From positions 1,233,981 to 1,297,980 of the forward strand of contig OU452216.1 in NCBI GenBank assembly GCA_911728435.2: a stretch of DNA of 64,000 nucleotides, written 5' to 3'. This DNA comes from Apoderus coryli (taxonomy: Eukaryota; Arthropoda; Insecta; Coleoptera; Attelabidae). Positions 51,701-61,421 of the stretch are shown here, piece after piece (position 1 is the stretch's first letter; each line of letters opens with the position of its first letter). Below the pieces are notes generated by a model that was not told where the DNA came from, did no database searches, and was given only the letters and a program-made list of their open reading frames with translations. Position numbers and translations under genes: made by a program.

Positions 51701-53227
51701 TATCGTTAATCCTGTAAACCCTGAAGAAGAGTTAAATGCAGGTCTTCAATTGCGCGCTCAATTAAATGAGGCTCAAAGCGATGTCTTTGACAGGTATAAT
51801 AATTTAATTTTTTTATGTAATATTTATTTCATTGTTTTTTTCCTTCTAGGGTCTTAGCCGCTGTTGAAGATGATAATATACAACCACGATTATTTGCTGT
51901 TGACGGACCAGCAGGTTCGGGCAAGAGTTTTACGTTAAATACTCTAATTACCTACCTAAATGGCAGAGAAATTCCAGTGGTGCCAGCATCATGGACTGGC
52001 ATTAGTGCTAGCCTCATAAAACAAGGAAGGACATTGCACTCTCGCTTCAAGCTTCCGATTCCTATAACAGACACTTCTGTATCAGGTCTCAGAGCCAATA
52101 CGCAGGAAGGCCGCTTTATCAAAAATGCAAAACTGATCATTATTGATGAAATGTCCATGATTCCCCGTTTAGCTCTAGAACTAATTAACAGAGTATTAAA
52201 GGATCTTTGTGGTAATGACAAATTATTTGGTGGCAAAGTTATTTTGCTCTCCGGAGACTTTCGTCAAACTCTACCAGTAATGCCTGATGCATATCGTTCA
52301 CAAATTGTATCAGAAACAATCAAATATAGTTATATTTGGCCAGCTTTCACTAAATTGATGTTAGTGGTCAACGAAAGAGCACGTCCAGAAGAACAAGAAT
52401 TTTCCCAGTGGCTTCTACACTTAGGAAATGCTACTTTACCTTCTGTAAATATTCCTACAAGACCCAGTCTATTTACTGTTCCGCCTCACTGTATAGTAGG
52501 TTCCAAGGAACAGTTAATACAAGTTTGCTTTCCAAATTTACAACCTGGAAATGTACCCAATTGTGCTATTCTCACGCCATTAAATCAAAATTGTAACTTA
52601 ATTAATCAATCGATTGTTCAAGCTATAACCGGCCCTGCAACTATCTACTACAGTGCCGATACAATTCTCTACGAAAACGATGAATATGTTCAAGCAGCCA
52701 ACTACCCAGTTGAACTGCTTAATTCCCTTCAACCAAATGGCATGGCGGAACATAAGTTAGTGCTGAAAGTTGGAGTGGTGATTATGTTATTACGGAACAT
52801 GAATTGTGATATGAATTTGTGCAATGGTACAAGATTATTGATCATTCGACTAAATCAGTATAGTATTGAAGCACAGAGAATAGATATGAGAGGTAACTTA
52901 ACTGATCGTTCTGTTTTAATACCACGTATTGACATGACTGAAACTGTTCCGTCTTTACCATTTAAAATGAAACGACGACAGTTCCCAGTCAAAGTTGCAT
53001 ACGCAATGACTATCAATAAATCTCAAGGTCAAACTTTTGAAAGGATTGGCATATATCTGCCATATCCTGTATTTACTCACGGTATGATTTATACATGTTT
53101 CAGTCGCACCCGTGGATTCGACTCTGTGCATATTTGCATAGAAGAAACCGATTCTCAAGGCAAACTACGCCCTGGATCTGACGATGTATATACCAAAAAC
53201 ATCGTCTTCACTGAAATTCTTCGTTAG
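45701..53227 (+). CDS. Helitron Rep-helicase transposase, copy 2 (seven exons, apparently intact)
   Basis: Gene model: 45701-45779, 45922-46092, 47462-47662, 47742-47957, 48693-51263, 51361-51793, 51850-53227. All sites are GT-AG; phases are 1,1,1,1,1,2 as in copy 1. Exons sum to 5,049 nt, giving 1,682 residues. Visible: a basic start, a Ser/Thr-rich linker to ~residue 222, Cys region ~316-340 (CTFC, KCCKGGK), Rep motif 1 TMTCNPQWPEI ~700, HUH GLPHAHIVL ~770, two-tyrosine KYLHKYVYKG ~910, Walker A GPAGSGKS ~1243, Walker B DEMSM ~1322, GDFRQTLPV ~1359, TINKSQGQTF ~1607. In Helitrons this enzyme nicks, strand-transfers and unwinds element DNA. No AP endonuclease domain is seen, so it is not a typical Helentron. 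Element ends were not found. Confidence 0.9.
45922..46092 (+). CDS. Helitron copy 2, exon 2
   Basis: Symmetrical phase-1 exon. Reads DSTNASIDGTQSTQSTVVEI, then a Lys/Thr-rich tail ending TNSLN before GTAAGT. Low complexity, likely disordered. Confidence 0.65.
46093..47461. other. Helitron copy 2, intron 2 (1.4 kb)
   Basis: GT-AG intron carrying a degenerate tRNA-like SINE piece near 46,556-46,760 and an ACCCTGTA mariner-like fragment near 46,950. The rest is AT-rich. The matching intron of copy 1 holds a different insertion (a MITE). Confidence 0.55.
46556..46760 (-). repeat. tRNA-derived SINE-like remnant
   Basis: On the minus strand a D-arm-like CATGATAGTGGTGGAC is followed by a B-box-like GGATTCGAGTC (46577-46587), CAGCTCCGGCAATAC and a T7 run. 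That is the layout of a tRNA-type Pol III unit with its terminator. To the right, on the plus strand, TTAGCTCAATTAGTTAAAGC also resembles a tRNA A box. The stems do not all pair, so it is a relic and not a tRNA gene. The 3' wording CAGCTCYGGCAATACTTTTT is also found in the tails of the tandem arrays. Confidence 0.4.
47462..47662 (+). CDS. Helitron copy 2, exon 3
   Basis: Symmetrical phase-1 exon. Contains HSSPGPSRRTQLAIV and ERKRLRISNTPNI. It is a proline/serine motif plus a basic patch shared with exons 3 and 4 of copy 1. Confidence 0.7.
47742..47957 (+). CDS. Helitron copy 2, exon 4
   Basis: Symmetrical phase-1 exon. Contains SQIPGPSKI, an Asn/Lys-rich run, then MDIEIPSQPG before the donor. 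The acidic MDIEI resembles the MEIEEL repeats at the start of exon 5 of copy 1. Confidence 0.7.
47982..48471. mobile_element. Mariner-type element relic with ~41-bp inverted ends
   Basis: The left end GTGTGTCCACTTAAGTTCGC and the right end (reverse complement GTGTGTCTACTTAAGTTCGC) match at about 38 of 41 positions. Inside, plus-strand fragments read FSDEATFTYNGTV, then after a frame change QWTDSNPHFKTRD and KITFCAPMARI. These correspond to the part of a mariner-family transposase around its second catalytic aspartate. At ~490 bp most of the transposase is lost. It lies in intron 4 of Helitron copy 2. Confidence 0.8.
48693..51263 (+). CDS. Helitron copy 2, exon 5 (Cys region and Rep nuclease)
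   Basis: The largest exon, with no interruption. It begins ANGNDVRIL and ends ATSYEDLRTVD at a phase-1 donor (GATG/GTACAT). It contains QCTFCSALHFAMERT with KCCKGGK, FKRNSIRYNN, EAVNQRIANQ, then Rep motif 1 (TMTCNPQWPEI), the HUH motif (QKRGLPHAHIV) and the two-tyrosine motif (VVKYLHKYVYKG). Both tyrosines and both histidines are present, so the nuclease active site appears complete. Confidence 0.95.
51361..51793 (+). CDS. Helitron copy 2, exon 6 (linker)
   Basis: Begins VLYDTYLDACRARLLLQDD and ends SDVFDR at a phase-2 donor (CAG/GTATAA). It is flanked by introns of 97 and 56 bp. Similarity to copy 1 over the whole length confirms both splice sites. No enzyme motif; it joins nuclease to helicase. 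Confidence 0.85.
51850..53227 (+). CDS. Helitron copy 2, exon 7 (Pif1-type helicase)
   Basis: Complete superfamily 1B helicase part: Walker A DGPAGSGKSF, GRTLHSRFKLP, Walker B LIIIDEMSM, GDFRQTLPVMP, RARPEEQEF, LRNMNCDMNLCNGTRL, and KVAYAMTINKSQGQTF near the end. Terminates EILR with TAG at 53225-53227. It is the reference against which the 64-bp deletion of copy 1 is seen. Confidence 0.95.
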
Positions 53228-54415
53228 AAGAATAATAGTTACATTGATGTTCTTAATGAACCTCTCAATGGATACACTGAAGTATTTCGTAAGAAATACC
53301 TCTCAGTGGTATATAGAGGAGTATCCTCAAAAACATATTTCTTTTCATTTCCATTTCATTTTTTGTTCATCTTTTACACAGGATATTATAGTTAATTTAA
53401 ACATAAATATTTCAAATACATTACTGCATGTTTTCTCTATAAAAAAAAAATACACATATATGACTTTATAAATGGTTTTTACATAATATTGAACCACTTC
53501 TTTCTTATTATAAATATCTCAATTTAGAGTATATTTTTTAAAAATATTTTCACATTAGAGAATATTATGTAACTAAAATATTCTGCAAACTTTTTGAATC
53601 ATTTTTTACTTTCCTATTTTCCTTTTGTATATCTGTCTTCTCTATCTACTTTAACCAGAGGTTACCCGCAAGTAAGTTTGTGTTTAAAGTAGGAAAAAAG
53701 TCCGAAAAAAAAAACACATCAAAATACTTGCAATTTAGCCAATTCTTCTTCTACTTTTTTTTTTTTAACTAATAACTTGCATTGTAATAATTGCTACAAA
53801 ATGTTATATTAATTACTTCCATACATATAATTACAAACTTATAATTACTATAAATTTACGTATCTCTTCTTTAATTCAAAATAATAAAATATTTTATTGT
53901 ACCTATAACATTTATAAAATTTAAAATTATTTTACTTTGTTGAAGCAAATCTTTAATTATTAATTGTATACTAATTTATTATATTGTAAATTAAGAAAAT
54001 AACAAATCCATCCAATTCTCAATTCGTCATGTTTCACTCACATACTACCAATCAATCATACAATAATGAAAGGCTAAAACAATATGGTAATCATATTTTA
54101 TTGATTCCATAATACATTTTTTAATAAACAATCAATAAATTCAATATTGAGTAAAATTAATTACATATACCATATTTTCCAGATTTCAATAATTGTTCCA
54201 TATCAACTATATATGAACACAAACTTATCCATTCATAAAGCAAAACAATTTGAGTCAACAAATGTTTTCTACAATCATTATTATTATAATAATATATAAT
54301 AATAACATAAATTCTAATTAAACCAACTTTTAAAGTAAAAATTTGCACATATTTCTTATTCGTAAATTATTGATATTAAAAATATATTTTCAGATCATTA
54401 TTTGACAACCACTAT
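53228..54415. other. 3' flank of Helitron copy 2
   Basis: AT-rich. It begins with an extended stem-loop at 53,261-53,319, then T/A-rich DNA without a gene. No CTRR end with a GC-rich hairpin could be chosen with confidence. Confidence 0.45.
53261..53319. other. Extended stem-loop after the helicase stop
   Basis: Nested arms: outer CCTCT/AGAGG, middle CACTGA/TCAGTG and inner GTATTTC-GTAA-GAAATAC. It starts 34 bases past the Helitron stop codon. It could be a 3' UTR element or a rolling-circle hairpin. Nothing similar follows copy 1. Confidence 0.6.
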
Positions 54416-55033
54416 GAACCTAATAATTTAAATAGTGATGGCTAACACCCACTATAAAAAAGGACGTCTTTTAGTGTAACAAAACCACCTTCAAAGCGAT
54501 GGACAAAATAATAATCTACAATTTTGGTTAATCCACAGATAATACATAACAACAAGCGATGCAGCACTGATACTAATAAAATTATTTTGGTAAGACACTA
54601 TCTACAATTCCTAGATCGTCAAACAATAATTAAATTCAAACTTTGTTAATTGTAAAACAACACGTTGGTAATCATTGTAATTTTCATTTTAAATAATTAC
54701 TATTCTAATTTCATAAAAAAAATTAATATATTTTTCAGAGACCCAAGTATGCACCAACATTTTCCATAAAATTTAACAAGTCTCATATTCAAAATGAATA
54801 AATGATAACTAACTCGATATGAAATGACTAAACATGATGAAGAAGAAAAGTAAAACACTAACATCTCATCATAAATAAATAAATTTACTAATGTAAATTT
54901 CATTGATTTTATTTTTAATTTTATTAACAAATACATTTAATTTTTTTCCAGAAATGTATAGAATAACAATTTATAATTAAAGCCTATCTTTTCATGGATT
55001 TATGAGTGAACATGAATTTCAACAATAAATATA
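54416..55033. repeat. Dispersed repeat, copy interrupted by the satellite
   Basis: About 600 bp (sharing ATTTTGGTTARTCCACA, TGGTAAGAC and ACAATTCCTAGATCG) that is repeated in diverged form at 60,060-60,600. The satellite block is inserted at its right end, after AATTTCAACAATAAATATAT. No coding sequence. Confidence 0.65.
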
Positions 55034-55262
55034 TTGAGAAAGAGATGTTTGTGGCGACACCTAGCGTGAACAGGCAATATGCCGGGTGAAACACAGTTCA
55101 CTACGATGGCCGGACAAGAAGTAACAACTCCATTATATCCTATTGCCAACACTAGATGCGCCCGAATCCCCTAGCAGGGAGGCTTTATTTAAGAATTGCT
55201 TGTTACATAGAGCAACAAGACTTTAAGTTATGTTGGAAATTTATTTCACACTACCATGCTTC

Positions 55263-55304
55263 CACCAGACGGCCGTTTCGTCGATCCACGACTCATCAGT
55301 GGTG
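55263..55304 (-). ncRNA. Hammerhead ribozyme copies, minus strand (first of eight)
   Basis: Complete ribozyme core read on the minus strand. Further copies start every 336 bp at 55599, 55935, 56271, 56607, 56943, 57279 and 57615, each 42 bp in core length. The conserved bases are the same as in the plus-strand copies described at 58,023. Confidence 0.85.
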
Positions 55305-57646
55305 ATCGGCAGGCAGTGTGACCTAAATTTCCAACATTTACAAAGAGCTTATACTAGCACGAGAATTGATTGAGAAAGAGATGTTTGTGGCGACACCTAG
55401 CGTGAACAGGCAATATGCCGGGTGAAACACAGTTCACTACGATGGCCGGACAAGAAGTAACAACTCCATTATATCCTATTGCCAACACTAGATGCGCCCG
55501 AATCCCCTAGCAGGGAGGCTTTATTTAAGAATTGCTTGTTACATAGAGCAACAAGACTTTAAGTTATGTTGGAAATTTATTTCACACTACCATGCTTCCA
55601 CCAGACGGCCGTTTCGTCGATCCACGACTCATCAGTGGTGATCGGCAGGCAGTGTGACCTAAATTTCCAACATTTACAAAGAGCTTATACTAGCACGAGA
55701 ATTGATTGAGAAAGAGATGTTTGTGGCGACACCTAGCGTGAACAGGCAATATGCCGGGTGAAACACAGTTCACTACGATGGCCGGACAAGAAGTAACAAC
55801 TCCATTATATCCTATTGCCAACACTAGATGCGCCCGAATCCCCTAGCAGGGAGGCTTTATTTAAGAATTGCTTGTTACATAGAGCAACAAGACTTTAAGT
55901 TATGTTGGAAATTTATTTCACACTACCATGCTTCCACCAGACGGCCGTTTCGTCGATCCACGACTCATCAGTGGTGATCGGCAGGCAGTGTGACCTAAAT
56001 TTCCAACATTTACAAAGAGCTTATACTAGCACGAGAATTGATTGAGAAAGAGATGTTTGTGGCGACACCTAGCGTGAACAGGCAATATGCCGGGTGAAAC
56101 ACAGTTCACTACGATGGCCGGACAAGAAGTAACAACTCCATTATATCCTATTGCCAACACTAGATGCGCCCGAATCCCCTAGCAGGGAGGCTTTATTTAA
56201 GAATTGCTTGTTACATAGAGCAACAAGACTTTAAGTTATGTTGGAAATTTATTTCACACTACCATGCTTCCACCAGACGGCCGTTTCGTCGATCCACGAC
56301 TCATCAGTGGTGATCGGCAGGCAGTGTGACCTAAATTTCCAACATTTACAAAGAGCTTATACTAGCACGAGAATTGATTGAGAAAGAGATGTTTGTGGCG
56401 ACACCTAGCGTGAACAGGCAATATGCCGGGTGAAACACAGTTCACTACGATGGCCGGACAAGAAGTAACAACTCCATTATATCCTATTGCCAACACTAGA
56501 TGCGCCCGAATCCCCTAGCAGGGAGGCTTTATTTAAGAATTGCTTGTTACATAGAGCAACAAGACTTTAAGTTATGTTGGAAATTTATTTCACACTACCA
56601 TGCTTCCACCAGACGGCCGTTTCGTCGATCCACGACTCATCAGTGGTGATCGGCAGGCAGTGTGACCTAAATTTCCAACATTTACAAAGAGCTTATACTA
56701 GCACGAGAATTGATTGAGAAAGAGATGTTTGTGGCGACACCTAGCGTGAACAGGCAATATGCCGGGTGAAACACAGTTCACTACGATGGCCGGACAAGAA
56801 GTAACAACTCCATTATATCCTATTGCCAACACTAGATGCGCCCGAATCCCCTAGCAGGGAGGCTTTATTTAAGAATTGCTTGTTACATAGAGCAACAAGA
56901 CTTTAAGTTATGTTGGAAATTTATTTCACACTACCATGCTTCCACCAGACGGCCGTTTCGTCGATCCACGACTCATCAGTGGTGATCGGCAGGCAGTGTG
57001 ACCTAAATTTCCAACATTTACAAAGAGCTTATACTAGCACGAGAATTGATTGAGAAAGAGATGTTTGTGGCGACACCTAGCGTGAACAGGCAATATGCCG
57101 GGTGAAACACAGTTCACTACGATGGCCGGACAAGAAGTAACAACTCCATTATATCCTATTGCCAACACTAGATGCGCCCGAATCCCCTAGCAGGGAGGCT
57201 TTATTTAAGAATTGCTTGTTACATAGAGCAACAAGACTTTAAGTTATGTTGGAAATTTATTTCACACTACCATGCTTCCACCAGACGGCCGTTTCGTCGA
57301 TCCACGACTCATCAGTGGTGATCGGCAGGCAGTGTGACCTAAATTTCCAACATTTACAAAGAGCTTATACTAGCACGAGAATTGATTGAGAAAGAGATGT
57401 TTGTGGCGACACCTAGCGTGAACAGGCAATATGCCGGGTGAAACACAGTTCACTACGATGGCCGGACAAGAAGTAACAACTCCATTATATCCTATTGCCA
57501 ACACTAGATGCGCCCGAATCCCCTAGCAGGGAGGCTTTATTTAAGAATTGCTTGTTACATAGAGCAACAAGACTTTAAGTTATGTTGGAAATTTATTTCA
57601 CACTACCATGCTTCCACCAGACGGCCGTTTCGTCGATCCACGACTC

Positions 57647-57699
57647 ATCAGTGGTGATCGGCAGGCAGTGTGACCTAAATTTCCAACATTTACAAAGAG
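57647..57699. other. Inversion centre of the satellite
   Basis: A 50-bp spacer (57647-57696), then the array turns over. GAG at 57697-57699 fits both the outgoing unit (ACAAAGAGCTTA) and the incoming reversed unit (GATGAGTCGTGG). This three-base overlap suggests joining at microhomology. The arms to either side can pair over ~2.1 kb. Confidence 0.85.
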
Positions 57700-59822
57700 T
57701 CGTGGATCGACGAAACGGCCGTCTGGTGGAAGCATGGTAGTGTGAAATAAATTTCCAACATAACTTAAAGTCTTGTTGCTCTATGTAACAAGCAATTCTT
57801 AAATAAAGCCTCCCTGCTAGGGGATTCGGGCGCATCTAGTGTTGGCAATAGGATATAATGGAGTTGTTACTTCTTGTCCGGCCATCGTAGTGAACTGTGT
57901 TTCACCCGGCATATTGCCTGTTCACGCTAGGTGTCGCCACAAACATCTCTTTCTCAATCAATTCTCGTGCTAGTATAAGCTCTTTGTAAATGTTGGAAAT
58001 TTAGGTCACACTGCCTGCCGATCACCACTGATGAGTCGTGGATCGACGAAACGGCCGTCTGGTGGAAGCATGGTAGTGTGAAATAAATTTCCAACATAAC
58101 TTAAAGTCTTGTTGCTCTATGTAACAAGCAATTCTTAAATAAAGCCTCCCTGCTAGGGGATTCGGGCGCATCTAGTGTTGGCAATAGGATATAATGGAGT
58201 TGTTACTTCTTGTCCGGCCATCGTAGTGAACTGTGTTTCACCCGGCATATTGCCTGTTCACGCTAGGTGTCGCCACAAACATCTCTTTCTCAATCAATTC
58301 TCGTGCTAGTATAAGCTCTTTGTAAATGTTGGAAATTTAGGTCACACTGCCTGCCGATCACCACTGATGAGTCGTGGATCGACGAAACGGCCGTCTGGTG
58401 GAAGCATGGTAGTGTGAAATAAATTTCCAACATAACTTAAAGTCTTGTTGCTCTATGTAACAAGCAATTCTTAAATAAAGCCTCCCTGCTAGGGGATTCG
58501 GGCGCATCTAGTGTTGGCAATAGGATATAATGGAGTTGTTACTTCTTGTCCGGCCATCGTAGTGAACTGTGTTTCACCCGGCATATTGCCTGTTCACGCT
58601 AGGTGTCGCCACAAACATCTCTTTCTCAATCAATTCTCGTGCTAGTATAAGCTCTTTGTAAATGTTGGAAATTTAGGTCACACTGCCTGCCGATCACCAC
58701 TGATGAGTCGTGGATCGACGAAACGGCCGTCTGGTGGAAGCATGGTAGTGTGAAATAAATTTCCAACATAACTTAAAGTCTTGTTGCTCTATGTAACAAG
58801 CAATTCTTAAATAAAGCCTCCCTGCTAGGGGATTCGGGCGCATCTAGTGTTGGCAATAGGATATAATGGAGTTGTTACTTCTTGTCCGGCCATCGTAGTG
58901 AACTGTGTTTCACCCGGCATATTGCCTGTTCACGCTAGGTGTCGCCACAAACATCTCTTTCTCAATCAATTCTCGTGCTAGTATAAGCTCTTTGTAAATG
59001 TTGGAAATTTAGGTCACACTGCCTGCCGATCACCACTGATGAGTCGTGGATCGACGAAACGGCCGTCTGGTGGAAGCATGGTAGTGTGAAATAAATTTCC
59101 AACATAACTTAAAGTCTTGTTGCTCTATGTAACAAGCAATTCTTAAATAAAGCCTCCCTGCTAGGGGATTCGGGCGCATCTAGTGTTGGCAATAGGATAT
59201 AATGGAGTTGTTACTTCTTGTCCGGCCATCGTAGTGAACTGTGTTTCACCCGGCATATTGCCTGTTCACGCTAGGTGTCGCCACAAACATCTCTTTCTCA
59301 ATCAATTCTCGTGCTAGTATAAGCTCTTTGTAAATGTTGGAAATTTAGGTCACACTGCCTGCCGATCACCACTGATGAGTCGTGGATCGACGAAACGGCC
59401 GTCTGGTGGAAGCATGGTAGTGTGAAATAAATTTCCAACATAACTTAAAGTCTTGTTGCTCTATGTAACAAGCAATTCTTAAATAAAGCCTCCCTGCTAG
59501 GGGATTCGGGCGCATCTAGTGTTGGCAATAGGATATAATGGAGTTGTTACTTCTTGTCCGGCCATCGTAGTGAACTGTGTTTCACCCGGCATATTGCCTG
59601 TTCACGCTAGGTGTCGCCACAAACATCTCTTTCTCAATCAATTCTCGTGCTAGTATAAGCTCTTTGTAAATGTTGGAAATTTAGGTCACACTGCCTGCCG
59701 ATCACCACTGATGAGTCGTGGATCGACGAAACGGCCGTCTGGTGGAAGCATGGTAGTGTGAAATAAATTTCCAACATAACTTAAAGTCTTGTTGCTCTAT
59801 GTAACAAGCAATTCTTAAATAA
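57700..59822 (+). repeat. Hammerhead-bearing 336-bp satellite, inverted orientation
   Basis: Reverse complement of the neighbouring block, starting mid-unit and ending mid-unit at CTTAAATAAA. The 59,822 end corresponds to 55,521 in the first block. It includes six full ribozymes and one truncated at the inversion. The spacing is again exactly 336 bp. Confidence 0.95.
58023..58064 (+). ncRNA. Hammerhead ribozyme copies, plus strand (first of six)
   Basis: Stem I 5' strand CACCA (58023-58027). Core CTGATGA (58028-58034). Stem II GTCG-TGGAT-CGAC (58035-58047). GAAA (58048-58051). Stem III lies within the self-complementary ACGGCCGT (58051-58058). Cleavage base C of the GTC triplet is at 58059. 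Stem I 3' strand is TGGTG (58060-58064). Stem I is extended by CACACT/AGTGTG (58007-58012 with 58075-58080) and ATGTTGGAAATTTA/TAAATTTCCAACAT (57990-58003 with 58084-58097), separated by internal loops. All invariant bases of the family are present. The very short stem III suggests cleavage as a dimer. Other copies: 58359, 58695, 59031, 59367, 59703. Confidence 0.9.
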
Positions 59823-60059
59823 ATATATTCTTACAACAATTTTGTAACATAATTTAGCATCTATAATGAAAAAAATTATTTTATTAAAAAAATTATTATA
59901 TTTTTTTCAATTTCCCTATTATTTTAAGATTATATCTATATAATTTGTTATTAAAATACCTATATTAAATATGTTTTATTTCGCTATTGTATTTATATAC
60001 ATATACTTAAATAAATAATTTTATATTTTTTTAAATATTATATATTCCATAATTATTAT
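59823..60059. other. Right flank of the satellite insertion
   Basis: AT-rich DNA that continues the interrupted dispersed repeat (TATATTCTTACAACAATTTT compared with TATATTCTTTACAATAATTT near 60,568). Confidence 0.5.
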
Positions 60060-60600
60060 ATGGTAAAAATTGCTTACACGCAGGATAAAAAGAGACGTTT
60101 CGGATATAACACTCGCCACCACCACATTAGATCAAATATAAAAGTAGAATTTTGGTTAGTCCACATCATACATAAATACAAACAATGGTACTGATACTGA
60201 AAAAAATAATTTGGTAAGACTATTCACAATTCCTAGATCGACAAATAATTAAATTTCATGAACAAAATTACTAAACTTTTTCAAACACCCCCATATGCAT
60301 TAACCATTTCCATAAATAATTAATTCCTCATATTTGATCAAAGATGTTTCAAAATGAATAAATTACGGCTACAATTTTTTAGTAGTAGTTTATGATAAAA
60401 AAATGTTGTTAATGAAACCAACATTTTATCATAAATAAAAAAATTAATGTGATTTTTATTTATAATTTTGTTAACACATATATATAACGTTTTTCAGGTA
60501 TCTATGGATTTACGATTGATAGCCTATTTGTATGGTTTTATGAATGAACATCAATTTCAACTGCAATTATATTCTTTACAATAATTTTTTAAATTTAATA
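60060..60600. repeat. Dispersed repeat, uninterrupted copy
   Basis: Diverged relative of 54,416-55,033 plus the DNA right of the satellite. It reads straight through the position where the satellite sits in the other copy, so it serves as an approximate empty site. Confidence 0.65.
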
Positions 60601-61421
60601 ATGAATTATTCTTAAAAAAATTATTTCTATTATTTTAAATTTATTTTATGTTATTAAAACATATTAAATTTGATATATTTCCTTATTATATAGATAACCC
60701 TTAATAAATTTGTAAATTTTTTACATTAGTTTTGCTGTATGTACCTATAAATATAAATGCTATTATATAAAATTTATTTCAAACTGTATATATTTATTTT
60801 ATTATATAAAAATATCTATGAACACCAACTATTCTGTAAATATTAAACTATGGTTCTACAAACAAAACAAATACAAACTGTGAGCAGAATGAGGAGAATA
60901 AGCGTTAACATGCGCAAATTTTCTAAACACGGGAGCCGCCATCTTCTAGCTTAGGCAGGATATAGTCAAATTTCTTTTTATGATACGACAACCGTTAATA
61001 AATTGTAGGTTAATAATTGCAAAAACAACTGATAACAATAACTGTTGCAAATATTAGGGAGTTAAGGCAAAACCAAGGACGTATACGTATCTTCATACGT
61101 GTACGTGAGATTTTGGTTATGTTTACACTAGATAAGCACTCATTCAAAATAGAGTTAAGGTGCCATCCAATAGGTATCGTAAAAAAGGATTTTTTTATTA
61201 ATTAAAATATAATAATACCTGTTTAGGGTAAAACACCCAAATAGTTGGCACTACGCCAGTTATTAGCACTCGCGCGGTTTTATTTAAATTCCTTATATCC
61301 TGTTATATATTACCTATATTTCAATATTTTTTGGAATTACGGCAACATTTGTACCGCGTTTATTTCATCTCTCCGCGTGTTGAGTTGAGGTTAGTTTGTT
61401 CGGAGTTATAGAAAAGTAGAC
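60601..61421. other. AT-rich stretch before the helix-turn-helix gene
   Basis: No gene. Near 61,235-61,400 the base composition becomes more balanced (TTGGCACTACGCCAG, CACTCGCGCGG, CTCCGCGTGTTGAG), compatible with a promoter or 5' UTR for the next gene. Confidence 0.4.

Larger units (their letters stand above)
55034..57699 (-). repeat. Hammerhead-bearing 336-bp satellite, first orientation
   Basis: Eight head-to-tail copies starting at 55034, 55370, 55706, 56042, 56378, 56714, 57050 and 57386 (the last cut at 57,699). Every checked interval is exactly 336 bp and I see no differences between copies. It is more GC-rich than its surroundings. The ribozyme strand is minus here. Size, tandem layout and ribozyme content match hammerhead satellites known from schistosomes, newts and cave crickets and the metazoan retrozymes. 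The sequence family itself is not one I recognise. Confidence 0.95.
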
